Part shown: positions 1 to 5,943 of the stretch, one piece after another
Layout: each line of letters starts with the position of its first letter
How positions within the stretch are numbered: the stretch's first letter is position 1
Assembly (NCBI GenBank): GCA_003510135.1
Contig: DOKY01000009.1
Coordinates: 1 to 11,125, forward strand
Length of the DNA stretch: 11,125 bases
Reading direction: 5' to 3'
From: Pseudothermotoga sp.
Lineage (GTDB): Bacteria; Thermotogota; Thermotogae; Thermotogales; DSM-5069
Position numbers and translations under genes: made by a program
The notes under the pieces: model-generated
The model's input: the letters and a program-made list of their open reading frames with translations, nothing else
Databases searched by the model: none
What the model was told of the DNA's origin: nothing

Positions 1-1
1 C

Positions 2-1210
2 AAAGAGTCAATCCGCCACGTTCTTCCGGACAACGCGGTGAAGCAGAAGCTGGCAGAACTTAATGTCTCACGCGTTGTGCTCGTTTCCATAGGAAAAGCC
101 GCTTGGCGAATGGCGAAAGCTGCCAAAGAGGTTCTGAAAGAAAAGATAGAAAAAGGCATCGTCATCACCAAGTATGGCCACAGCGAAGGTGAGATCGAAG
201 GTCTGGAAATCTACGAGGCCGGCCATCCCGTTCCAGACGAAAACACGATCAGAGCCACCGAACGTGCTCTCGAGATCGTGAAAGATCTGAGCGAAGAAGA
301 TACCGTTTTGTTCTTGATCTCTGGCGGTGGTTCTTCGCTCTTCGAAAAGCCCAAGGGTAGCGTCACCTTGAAGCAACTTCAGAATATCACCGATCAACTT
401 CTGAAGAGCGGGGCGAACATCGAAGAGATCAACACCGTGAGAAAACATCTTTCCGAGGTGAAGGGTGGCAGGTTCGCGCAGAAGGTCTTCCCCGCGCGTG
501 TGGTGTGTCTGATCCTCTCGGACGTTCTGTTCAACAGGCTCGATGTGATCGCATCGGGTCCAGCCCATCCAGACCTCAGCACGAGCGAAGATGCCTTGAA
601 CGTGCTCGAAAAGTACAACGTGCAGGTGGATGAGAATGTTCTCAAAGAGTTGAAAGATGAAACGCCGAAAATCCTTTCGAACGTGGAAAGCTACATCGTC
701 GCAGATTTGAAGCTCGCCTGCGAGAAGGCCGTCGAAGTCGCCGAAAGGCTTGGCTACAACACCGCGATCTTGACGACGAGCTTGGAGTGCGAAGCGAGAG
801 AAGCAGGCTTTTTCGTCGGCTCGATCGCGAAAGAGCTGGTCCTTCACGATAGACCTGTGAAAAGACCTTGCGCGCTCGTGCTCGGTGGAGAAACCGTGGT
901 GCGCGTCAAAGGAAAAGGAAAAGGTGGAAGAAACCAAGAGCTCGCGCTCGCCGCGGCGTTGAAGATAGACGGTCTTGACAACGTCGTGGTTTGCTCGGTG
1001 GGCACGGACGGCACCGATGGTCCCACCGACGCAGCGGGTGGCATCGTGGATGGGAAAACGGTTCAGAGGATCAAAGATGCGGGTTTCGATCCAGAAGAGT
1101 TCTTAGAAAACAACGATTCGTACAACGCTTTGAAGATCTCAAACGATCTTCTCATCACGGGTCCAACGGGCACGAACGTGAACGATCTGATCTTGATCTT
1201 GACAAGATAG
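2..1210 (+). CDS. Glycerate 2-kinase, class II (DUF4147/MOFRL family), 5'-truncated by window edge
   Basis: Phosphorylates D-glycerate with ATP, giving 2-phosphoglycerate for lower glycolysis; a cytoplasmic enzyme. The frame is open to the left edge: twelve codons upstream of the GTG at 38 read in frame as KESIRHVLPDNA, which looks like normal family N-terminus, so GTG 38 is not the true start and roughly 10-20 residues lie outside the window. Visible family signatures are GKAAWRMAKAA near the N-terminus, LISGGGSSLFE in the glycine-rich phosphate-binding region, NTVRKHLSEVKGGR, LSDV...DVIASGP, and the C-terminal MOFRL part with GGETVV, GGRNQELALAAA and GTDGTDGPTDAAGG. The ending ITGPTGTNVNDL is also typical. 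A homologous T. maritima enzyme of known structure belongs to this family. The stop is TAG at 1208-1210. No U-tract terminator follows before the tRNA unit. The family call is firm; only the N-terminus is missing. Confidence 0.95.
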   Translation, partial: KESIRHVLPDNAVKQKLAELNVSRVVLVSIGKAAWRMAKAAKEVLKEKIEKGIVITKYGHSEGEIEGLEIYEAGHPVPDENTIRATERALEIVKDLSEEDTVLFLISGGGSSLFEKPKGSVTLKQLQNITDQLLKSGANIEEINTVRKHLSEVKGGRFAQKVFPARVVCLILSDVLFNRLDVIASGPAHPDLSTSEDALNVLEKYNVQVDENVLKELKDETPKILSNVESYIVADLKLACEKAVEVAERLGYNTAILTTSLECEAREAGFFVGSIAKELVLHDRPVKRPCALVLGGETVVRVKGKGKGGRNQELALAAALKIDGLDNVVVCSVGTDGTDGPTDAAGGIVDGKTVQRIKDAGFDPEEFLENNDSYNALKISNDLLITGPTGTNVNDLILILTR

Positions 1211-1224
1211 AAAGTTTGACCCAC

Positions 1225-1253
1225 TTGAACCTGTTGGTTCGTTGTGGTATCAT
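1225..1253 (+). promoter_or_regulatory. Promoter of the tRNA gene
   Basis: TTGAAC (1225-1230) and TATCAT (1248-1253) are separated by exactly 17 bp, and TGG directly before the -10 makes it an extended -10. The predicted transcription start is about 1260, a few bases before the mature tRNA 5' end at 1264. The spacer also holds a perfect hairpin, GAACC-TGTT-GGTTC (1227-1240), that overlaps the -35 box. It is probably incidental but could act in termination of the upstream glycerate kinase transcript. Confidence 0.75.
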
Positions 1254-1263
1254 TCAATTGAGT

Positions 1264-1340
1264 GGCGGTGTAGCTCAGATGGTCAGAGCGAGTGATTCAT
1301 AATCACTATGTCGTGGGTTCGAGTCCCACCGCCGCCACCA
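1264..1340 (+). tRNA. tRNA with CAU anticodon (elongator tRNA-Met most likely; tRNA-Ile2 possible)
   Basis: A complete 77-base cloverleaf can be folded by hand. The acceptor GGCGGTG pairs with CGCCGCC (one G-U), the D stem is GCTC/GAGC, the anticodon stem AGTGA/TCACT encloses loop TTCATAA with anticodon CAT, the variable loop is ATGTC, and the T stem GTGGG/CCCAC encloses TTCGAGT. The discriminator is A and CCA is encoded. Position 1 pairs with 72 (G-C) and the anticodon stem lacks three G-C pairs, so it is not the initiator tRNA. Elongator Met and the lysidine-modified Ile2 share the CAU anticodon and cannot be separated safely by eye. The acceptor pairs 4-69 and 5-68 are G-C, unlike both E. 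coli models as I remember them. Confidence 0.95.
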
Positions 1341-1341
1341 C

Positions 1342-1363
1342 AACCCCCAAGCGGGGGTTTTTT
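1342..1363 (+). terminator. Intrinsic terminator of the tRNA unit
   Basis: AACCCCC (1342-1348) pairs with GGGGGTT (1353-1359) around a 4-base AAGC loop, followed by TTTT (1360-1363). It begins one base after the encoded CCA, so the tRNA is a monocistronic transcription unit. Confidence 0.9.
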
Positions 1364-1394
1364 AATTGTCGCATCAGCGTGCGAAAGTTTGTTG

Positions 1395-1400
1395 TATAAT
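1395..1400 (+). promoter_or_regulatory. -10 element upstream of secG
   Basis: A consensus TATAAT lies 33 bases before the secG start, immediately downstream of the tRNA terminator. I see no good -35 at 16-18 bp: TTGTCG at 1366-1371 would be 23 bp away. This is the only candidate for starting the secG-tyrS transcript. Confidence 0.5.
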
Positions 1401-1433
1401 CTTTCTCAGTCAAGCCTTGCAGGAGGTGGAAAG

Positions 1434-1664
1434 GTGAAAACGTTCATGATAATCGTTCATTCACTCATCAGCGCTGGGCTCATCTACATGGTGATCCAGC
1501 AGATGGGCAAGTTCGCAGAACTTGGAGGCGCCTTCGGTTCAGGTTCCCTCTACACGATGTTCGGAAGAAAGAAAGGTCTCGACACACCTGGAAAGATCAC
1601 TCTCGGGCTCGCCATCGCGTTCATGGTGAGTAGCATAGTGACAGCTTTCTTCATTGCGAGGTGA
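1434..1664 (+). CDS. secG: Preprotein translocase subunit SecG
   Basis: A small membrane subunit of the SecYEG translocon that assists protein export across the cytoplasmic membrane. The 76-residue product has two hydrophobic segments: residues about 4-22 (FMIIVHSLISAGLIYMVIQ) and about 50-75 (LGLAIAFMVSSIVTAFFIA). They are joined by a glycine-rich loop with the SecG-type signature GGAFGSGS and TMFGRKKG. The GTG start at 1434 is chosen because AGGAGGTG (1421-1428) lies just upstream. The frame stays open further upstream, but only by running through the tRNA and its terminator. The TGA stop at 1662-1664 is 4 bases before the tyrS start and overlaps the tyrS Shine-Dalgarno, suggesting translational coupling. 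SecG sequences are short and variable; family, length and topology agree. Confidence 0.9.
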   Translation: MKTFMIIVHSLISAGLIYMVIQQMGKFAELGGAFGSGSLYTMFGRKKGLDTPGKITLGLAIAFMVSSIVTAFFIAR

Positions 1665-1668
1665 GTCG

Positions 1669-2865
1669 ATGGATCCACTGAAGCAACTTCAGATCTTGAA
1701 GAAGAACGTGGTCGATCTGGTCAACGAGGAAGAACTCTTGGACAAGCTGAAGCGAAAAAAACAGCTTCGGGTCAAACTCGGCGTCGATCCTTCAAGACCA
1801 GACCTTCATCTTGGGCACGCCGTGGTCTTGTTCAAACTGAAGCAGTTCCAAGAGCTTGGACATCGAGTCGTTCTCATCATCGGAGACTTCACCGCGCAGA
1901 TAGGTGATCCTTCGGGAAGAGATTCGACAAGGCCCATGCTCAGCGAGGAGGAAGTGAAAAAGAACGCCAAGACCTACCAAGAGCAGGCTTTCAAGATCCT
2001 CGACAGAGAAAAGACCGAAGTACATTTCAACAGCGAATGGCTCGGAAAGATGAGCTTCGCCGACGTGGTAAAGCTCGCTTCGAGATACACCGTCGCGCGC
2101 ATGCTCGAAAGGGACGATTTTGCAAAGAGGTACAAAGAGAACGTTCCCATTTCGATAGCAGAGTTTCTCTATCCACTCGCGCAAGCTCAAGATTCCGTGG
2201 CAATAGAAGCCGACGTGGAGCTCGGTGGAACCGACCAATACTTCAACCTTCTGGTGGGCAGACACATCCAACAACAGCTCGGGCAAGAACCGCAGATCGT
2301 CATGACGATGCCCATCATAGAGGGTACGGATGGAAAGATGAAGATGAGCAAAAGCTACGGCAACTACATAGCCTTCAACGACCCACCCAACGAGATGTTC
2401 GGAAAGCTCATGTCGATCCCAGACTGGCTCATAGTGAAGTACATGAGACTTCTGACGGACATATCGGAAGGAGAGATCGAAGAGTACGAGAGATCGATGA
2501 AGGAAGGAAGGATCAACCCGAGGGACGTCAAGATGAAGTTGGCGTTCGAGATCACAAAGTTCTTCCACGGAGAAGATGCGGCGAAGGAGGCTCAAGAAGG
2601 CTTCATCAAAGTCTTTTCGAAAAGAGAGCTTCCCGAAGAAATGCCCATCGTGCATCTTGACACGGACGGTGTGGAACTGGTAGAATTACTCGTGAAGTTG
2701 AACGTAGCTGAGAGTAAAAGTGAGGCAAAGAGATTGATCCAACAAGGTGGCGTGAGACTCGACGGAGAAAAGATCACTGACATCCATGCGAAGATCACAC
2801 TGGACACAGAAAAGATCCTGAAAGTTGGCAAGAGACAGTTCTTCAAACTGGTGCGGAAAGTGTAG
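1669..2865 (+). CDS. tyrS: Tyrosyl-tRNA synthetase (TyrZ type)
   Basis: A cytoplasmic class I aminoacyl-tRNA synthetase that charges tRNA-Tyr. The 398-residue protein has the HIGH-like HLGH at residues 47-50 (within PDLHLGH), tyrosine-site sequence YPLAQAQDS at about 168-176, GGTDQ at 186-190 and KMSKS at 225-229. An S4-type RNA-binding domain occupies about 333-395 (ELLVKLNVAESKSEAKRLI, then GGVRLDGEKI). KMSKS rather than KFGKT, together with the near-400-residue length, places it in the TyrZ-like branch. ATG 1669 is preferred over the in-frame TTG at 1654, since GAGGTGA (1658-1664) precedes ATG and the family usually begins close to this point. It appears cotranscribed with secG. No terminator follows: the ompA promoter -35 begins 3 bases after the stop, so read-through into the toga genes is possible. 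Confidence 0.97.
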   Translation: MDPLKQLQILKKNVVDLVNEEELLDKLKRKKQLRVKLGVDPSRPDLHLGHAVVLFKLKQFQELGHRVVLIIGDFTAQIGDPSGRDSTRPMLSEEEVKKNAKTYQEQAFKILDREKTEVHFNSEWLGKMSFADVVKLASRYTVARMLERDDFAKRYKENVPISIAEFLYPLAQAQDSVAIEADVELGGTDQYFNLLVGRHIQQQLGQEPQIVMTMPIIEGTDGKMKMSKSYGNYIAFNDPPNEMFGKLMSIPDWLIVKYMRLLTDISEGEIEEYERSMKEGRINPRDVKMKLAFEITKFFHGEDAAKEAQEGFIKVFSKRELPEEMPIVHLDTDGVELVELLVKLNVAESKSEAKRLIQQGGVRLDGEKITDIHAKITLDTEKILKVGKRQFFKLVRKV

Positions 2866-2867
2866 AC

Positions 2868-2897
2868 TTGATTCACATGCCGTTCGAGTGATATAAT
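2868..2897 (+). promoter_or_regulatory. Strong promoter for the toga genes ompA-ompB
   Basis: TTGATT (2868-2873) and a perfect TATAAT (2892-2897) are separated by 18 bp, with TGA just before the -10 giving an extended -10. The -35 starts 3 bases after the tyrS stop codon. The predicted start near 2904 gives an untranslated leader of about 80 bases. A near-consensus promoter suits a gene for a major envelope protein. Confidence 0.8.
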
Positions 2898-2932
2898 GAT
2901 TTCTGAACTGGGTCGTTTCGGTCTTTGACAAG

Positions 2933-2953
2933 TGGGGGGAGCAGTTCCCACCA
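2933..2953 (+). other. Hairpin in the ompA 5' leader
   Basis: TGG-G-GGGA (2933-2940) can pair with TTCCC-A-CCA (2946-2953; one internal G/A mismatch) around a 5-base GCAGT loop. A competing pairing, GTGGG (2932-2936) with CCCAC (2947-2951), uses the same bases. It lies in the leader, ending 17 bases before the Shine-Dalgarno GGGAGGT (2970-2976) and not covering it. No U-tract follows, so it is not an intrinsic terminator. A role in mRNA stability is inference. Confidence 0.4.
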
Positions 2954-2983
2954 ACGAGAATAATCAGAAGGGAGGTTGGCGCC

Positions 2984-4234
2984 ATGAAGAAACTTTTCCT
3001 CACAGTCGTTGCATTAGTCGTCGCCGTAGGGGTGTTCGCTTCCGGGATGTTTCCAGACATACCAGAGCATCACTGGGCCTATGAGTACGTGAAACATCTG
3101 AAGGATAAGGGTATCGTCATTGGATATCCCGACGGAACCTTCAAGGGTGATCGCAACATCACACGCTACGAGGAAGCCGCAATGATCAGCAGACTGATCG
3201 GGCTGATCGAGACAGAGATCGTCGGTCCTTACATCAGCGATGTGCTGAAGGTCCTGGATGCCATCAGCGTCAAGCTTGGTTCGACCATTCAGAGGGTGGA
3301 TCAGCTGGAGAAGAAAGTTGGAGAGCTCGCAGCCTCAACCAAGGTCGAAGAGCTTGCAAAATCGCTGGAGTCTCTCAAGCAGACTGTGAACATCCATGAC
3401 AAGGACGTCATCAAACTCTACGAAGCGATCGCCAATCTGCAGAAGAAACACGAAGAAGATCTTGCCAAACTGAGCTCTGCGTTCGAAAGCAAGCTCGCCG
3501 ACCACGTGGCAAACTGTGAGGCAGCGATCTCCAAGATCGAGAGCAGGATCGAAGATCTAAACGAGAAACTGCTCGCGCTCGAGCCAGTGAAGAACATCGT
3601 CAAGGACCTCACATCTTACACACGCGCTCAGTCTAACAGGATAACCGCTCTCGAGGCTCAGGTGGGAGATCTCTCTTCGATGCTCGACAACGCGGTCAAG
3701 AACCTCGGCTACGTTTCCATCAAGCTCGACAGATTGAGTGAAAAGGTCGACAAGATCGACGCGAGAGTCGGCGCAAACGAAGAAGCCATCGCCAAGTTGA
3801 ACGCAAAGGTTTCAGCGAACGAGGAAGCCATCGCCAAGTTGAACGCGAAGGTTTCAGCGAACGAAGAAGCCATAGCTTCCAACAAAGAAGCCATAGCAGC
3901 GAACAAGCAAGCGATAGAAGCTCAAGCCAAGAATCTCGAAGAACTCGCTGGTAAAGTCGACGAGTTCATGGCGATGCACGAAGAACAGATCGATTACATC
4001 CTTGACGAGCTGGATTCTGTGAACACTCAGCTTGGCGAACTCAGAGACGGTCTGTTTGCGTTGAGATCCGATACGGACGAGAGATTCACCCAAGTTGGAA
4101 GCACCATCGACAGCGTCAAGGCTGAGTTGCTTTCTAAGATCGAAGAACTCAAGAAAGCCAACGCGGCTTTGACTGGTGCCGTCATAGGTGCTATAATCAT
4201 TGCAGTCGCCGCCATGATAGTGGGTGCAATGTGA
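2984..4234 (+). CDS. ompA: Toga outer-sheath protein OmpA (Omp-alpha type; SLH domain plus long coiled coil)
   Basis: Probably the rod-shaped spacer that links the cell body to the outer toga in Thermotogales. The 416-residue protein starts with a Sec signal peptide (MKKLFLTVVALVVAVGVFA, cleavage near residue 19). One SLH domain follows at about 23-71: FPDIPEHHWAYEYV, KGIVIGYPDGTFKGDRNITR. Residues about 80-390 are almost uninterrupted heptad-patterned, charged alpha-helix with few prolines. The C-terminus is a hydrophobic anchor (AVIGAIIIAVAAMIVGAM, about 399-416). This SLH / coiled-coil / C-terminal-anchor layout is that of Thermotogales OmpA. GGGAGGT at 2970-2976 supports ATG 2984. Residues 260-301 carry in-frame 14-residue repeats (see repeat entry). 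Its own strong promoter lies upstream, and ompB follows after 45 bases. Which membrane each end anchors in is known only by analogy. I recall the order secG-tyrS-ompA-ompB from other Thermotoga genomes but have not checked it. Confidence 0.88.
   Translation: MKKLFLTVVALVVAVGVFASGMFPDIPEHHWAYEYVKHLKDKGIVIGYPDGTFKGDRNITRYEEAAMISRLIGLIETEIVGPYISDVLKVLDAISVKLGSTIQRVDQLEKKVGELAASTKVEELAKSLESLKQTVNIHDKDVIKLYEAIANLQKKHEEDLAKLSSAFESKLADHVANCEAAISKIESRIEDLNEKLLALEPVKNIVKDLTSYTRAQSNRITALEAQVGDLSSMLDNAVKNLGYVSIKLDRLSEKVDKIDARVGANEEAIAKLNAKVSANEEAIAKLNAKVSANEEAIASNKEAIAANKQAIEAQAKNLEELAGKVDEFMAMHEEQIDYILDELDSVNTQLGELRDGLFALRSDTDERFTQVGSTIDSVKAELLSKIEELKKANAALTGAVIGAIIIAVAAMIVGAM
3761..3886 (+). repeat. 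Three tandem 42-bp in-frame repeats in the ompA coiled coil
   Basis: The units are 3761-3802, 3803-3844 and 3845-3886. Each encodes 14 residues, two heptads, of the form A-(K/R)-V-(S/G)-ANEEAIAKLN. Units 2 and 3 are nearly identical over their first 29 bases; unit 1 diverges at its 5' end and unit 3 at its 3' end. They are followed by looser 7-residue repeats (SNKEAIA, ANKQAIE). Because the unit is exactly two heptads, gain or loss of a copy would change rod length without breaking frame or coiled-coil register. Confidence 0.9.
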
Positions 4235-4249
4235 ACCCCAGTGAGGGGT
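4235..4249 (+). other. Intergenic hairpin between ompA and ompB
   Basis: ACCCC (4235-4239) and GGGGT (4245-4249) form a perfect 5-bp stem with loop AGTGA, starting on the last base of the ompA stop codon. It is followed by AAAATTTAAAG rather than a T run, so it is not a standard terminator. It could protect the ompA 3' end, mark a processing site, or partly reduce read-through and so set the ompA:ompB ratio; these are inferences. Confidence 0.45.
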
Positions 4250-4279
4250 AAAATTTAAAGTGAAGGAGGGTGTTAACTT

Positions 4280-5293
4280 ATGAGGAAACTGCTTGTTCTG
4301 TTGGTCGCCCTGGTAACGGTCGCAGCATTCGCAGCGGTGAACTTTTCTGGTCTTCTTGACGTGACACCGACACTAACGTACACAGCTACACCAACCAGCA
4401 AAATGGAGTTCTCAGTTGGTGTCGCTGGAGCACTCAGCATCAGCGCATCGAATAAGGACGAAACGACAGGCTTCTACGTTTCCATTTCCCCAACAGTTAC
4501 CACAGCGGCTACAGTTGTCAACACTCCGAGCGGTACAACCACGGCTTTGACAAGTGCCTCGTTCTCTTGGAGCTGCTGGGGATACGTCTGGCAGAAGCTC
4601 TACACATCTGATTCGTTCACGGTAACGCTTCAGGCTGGAAATCTCTCGCGCGGTTGGTCCGGAGCGTCAGGTGCCAACTTCAGCTGGCTTATCACCCCGC
4701 CGTCCTTTACCGCGTATTCCAGTGGCGCAGCGGTCGGCTTGAAGTTTGATATCAGCTCTGGAGATCTCTCCGACAGTCTAAGGGTTTTTGTGAAGCGCGA
4801 TGCAAGCAAGATCGTCAACGTTGATGTGTTTAACAGCTTGAGCTTTGGATTCTTGAGCACCGGAATACTTGTTCAAGATCTGCTGGACGCCACCTCAGGT
4901 TTGCCAGCGTTTAGTCTCTCAGCAAGTGTTGATCTTGCAAAGGCTTTGGCAATTCAAGGTGCAACATTGAAAGGTTTTGGCTATTTCACGATTAATCCAA
5001 CAAGCTCGCCAATACTGCAGAGGTACCTCGTCGGTGCGGACGTTGGCATCGAAAAGCTGAGTGCGAGCGTCGCGTTCGATAATAACAACACGCTTGGCAT
5101 CGCAGTCAAAACGACAGCGCTTGCCCCAGTCACAGTTGGTGCAGACATTGTCATACCAAACATCATGAGCATAACAAAGTTCCAGCTCGCGGGTTACGCA
5201 TCTTGGGATACTGGTTTGATTGGTCATAGGTTGTCTCTCACATGGGATGGAAGCCAAGCTACTGTCGCTTGGAAAATGGGTGTAACGTTCTGA
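4280..5293 (+). CDS. ompB: Toga outer-sheath protein OmpB (beta-barrel-like outer membrane protein)
   Basis: Probably the second major toga component, forming the outer sheet. The 337-residue product has a signal peptide (MRKLLVLLVALVTVAAFA, cleavage near 18-20). The mature part is rich in Ser, Thr, Val and Gly with alternating hydrophobic residues typical of beta strands. There are aromatic patches (SFSWSCWGYVWQ at about 95-105, RGWSG at 124-128). The chain ends in Phe (AWKMGVTF), as many outer-membrane barrel proteins do. GGAGG at 4265-4269 precedes ATG 4280. No catalytic motif is visible. Identification relies on the order ompA-ompB, the architecture and the Thermotogales context, since toga beta proteins diverge quickly. 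It shares the ompA promoter and ends at a strong terminator, so the pair is one transcription unit, possibly with tyrS read-through. A generic porin is the main alternative. Confidence 0.75.
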   Translation: MRKLLVLLVALVTVAAFAAVNFSGLLDVTPTLTYTATPTSKMEFSVGVAGALSISASNKDETTGFYVSISPTVTTAATVVNTPSGTTTALTSASFSWSCWGYVWQKLYTSDSFTVTLQAGNLSRGWSGASGANFSWLITPPSFTAYSSGAAVGLKFDISSGDLSDSLRVFVKRDASKIVNVDVFNSLSFGFLSTGILVQDLLDATSGLPAFSLSASVDLAKALAIQGATLKGFGYFTINPTSSPILQRYLVGADVGIEKLSASVAFDNNNTLGIAVKTTALAPVTVGADIVIPNIMSITKFQLAGYASWDTGLIGHRLSLTWDGSQATVAWKMGVTF

Positions 5294-5309
5294 TTGAAGT
5301 CAGAGCATG

Positions 5310-5340
5310 AACCCCGGCCTTGTGCCGGGGTTTTGTTTTT
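5310..5340 (+). terminator. Strong intrinsic terminator after ompB
   Basis: AACCCCGGC (5310-5318) pairs perfectly with GCCGGGGTT (5324-5332) around loop CTTGT, followed by TTGTTTTT (5333-5340). The 9-bp G+C-rich stem and T-tract form a classic rho-independent terminator. It separates the toga unit from lemA. Confidence 0.95.
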
Positions 5341-5344
5341 GGTG

Positions 5345-5350
5345 TATGAT
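5345..5350 (+). promoter_or_regulatory. Possible -10 element for lemA-htpX
   Basis: TATGAT lies 5 bases after the terminator T-tract and 24 bases before the preferred lemA start. The best -35-like sequence, TTGTGC at 5320-5325, lies inside the terminator stem-loop with a long 19-bp spacer. Since the terminator should block read-through, a promoter is needed near here, but the match is weak. Confidence 0.3.
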
Positions 5351-5373
5351 TCTCTTGAGTGGAGGTGATCGCT

Positions 5374-5931
5374 GTGGTAGTGGTTGGCATCGTTGTGGCG
5401 ATAGTTTTGATCGTTCTGTTTTGGTTCGTTGGAACGTACAACTCTTTGGTTTCGAAGAAGAAGCGCGTTGAGAACGCGTGGAGCCAAATCGATGTTCAGT
5501 TGAAGAGAAGGCACGATCTGATACCCAACTTGGTGAACGCGGTGAAGGGATACATGAAGTACGAAAGAGAAACATTGGAAGCCGTCATAAACGCGCGTGC
5601 GAAAGCCGTAGCGGGTGGTTCGATAGACGATCGTATCAAGGCGGAAGGAGAGCTTTCAGGTGCACTCTCTCGCTTGCTCGCAGTTTTTGAAAGATATCCA
5701 GAGCTCAAATCCAACGAGCAGGTGAAACAGCTCATGGAAGAACTCACCAGCACAGAAAACAGAATCACCTACGCGAGACAGTTCTACAACGATACCGTGA
5801 TGAAGTACAACACCTCGATCGAGATGTTCCCGACCAACCTCGTCGCCAAGATGTTCAACTTCAAACCATTCCCGTTCTTCGAAGCCGCCGCCGCTGAAAA
5901 GGAAACACCAAAGGTGGATCTGACGTTCTGA
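5374..5931 (+). CDS. lemA: LemA family membrane protein
   Basis: A small membrane-anchored helical protein of unsettled function, widespread in bacteria and often encoded next to HtpX or other membrane proteins. The 185-residue product starts with one hydrophobic segment (residues about 1-20, ending VLIVLFWFVG). The LemA core follows: TYNSLVSKKKRVENAWSQID, then VQLKRRHDLIPNLVNAVKGY, then YERETLEAVINARAKA. Conserved late blocks are YARQFYNDTVMKYN and the ending FNFKPFPFFE. GTG at 5374 is chosen because GGAGGTGATC (5361-5370) puts the Shine-Dalgarno 8 bases before it. The in-frame GTGs at 5359 and 5365 would overlap that site. htpX starts 12 bases after the stop, so they form an operon. Confidence 0.93.
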   Translation: MVVVGIVVAIVLIVLFWFVGTYNSLVSKKKRVENAWSQIDVQLKRRHDLIPNLVNAVKGYMKYERETLEAVINARAKAVAGGSIDDRIKAEGELSGALSRLLAVFERYPELKSNEQVKQLMEELTSTENRITYARQFYNDTVMKYNTSIEMFPTNLVAKMFNFKPFPFFEAAAAEKETPKVDLTF

Positions 5932-5943
5932 GAGAGTGATCTT

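Noticed and set aside
38..40. GTG as the true glycerate kinase start
   Set aside because: The upstream in-frame codons continue family-like sequence and no Shine-Dalgarno precedes this GTG.
68..937. Long minus-strand reading frame opposite the glycerate kinase
   Set aside because: It is a codon-bias shadow: the plus frame has full family motifs, while this frame shows no recognisable domain.
1216..1221. TTGACC as the -35 of the tRNA promoter
   Set aside because: It is 26 bp from TATCAT; TTGAAC at 1225 has exact 17-bp spacing.
1308..1433. Extended secG start inside the tRNA gene
   Set aside because: It would run through the tRNA 3' half and the terminator and give a proline-rich, non-SecG extension; GTG 1434 has a strong Shine-Dalgarno.
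1792..2655. Long minus-strand reading frame opposite tyrS
   Set aside because: The plus strand encodes an intact TyrRS with all motifs; this frame has no recognisable features.
2925..2930. TTGACA as a second -35 for ompA
   Set aside because: No -10-like sequence lies 16-18 bp downstream; the nearest A/T-rich hexamer is 28 bp away.
3761..3886. CRISPR-like array
   Set aside because: The repeats are contiguous, in frame and encode coiled-coil heptads; there are no spacers.
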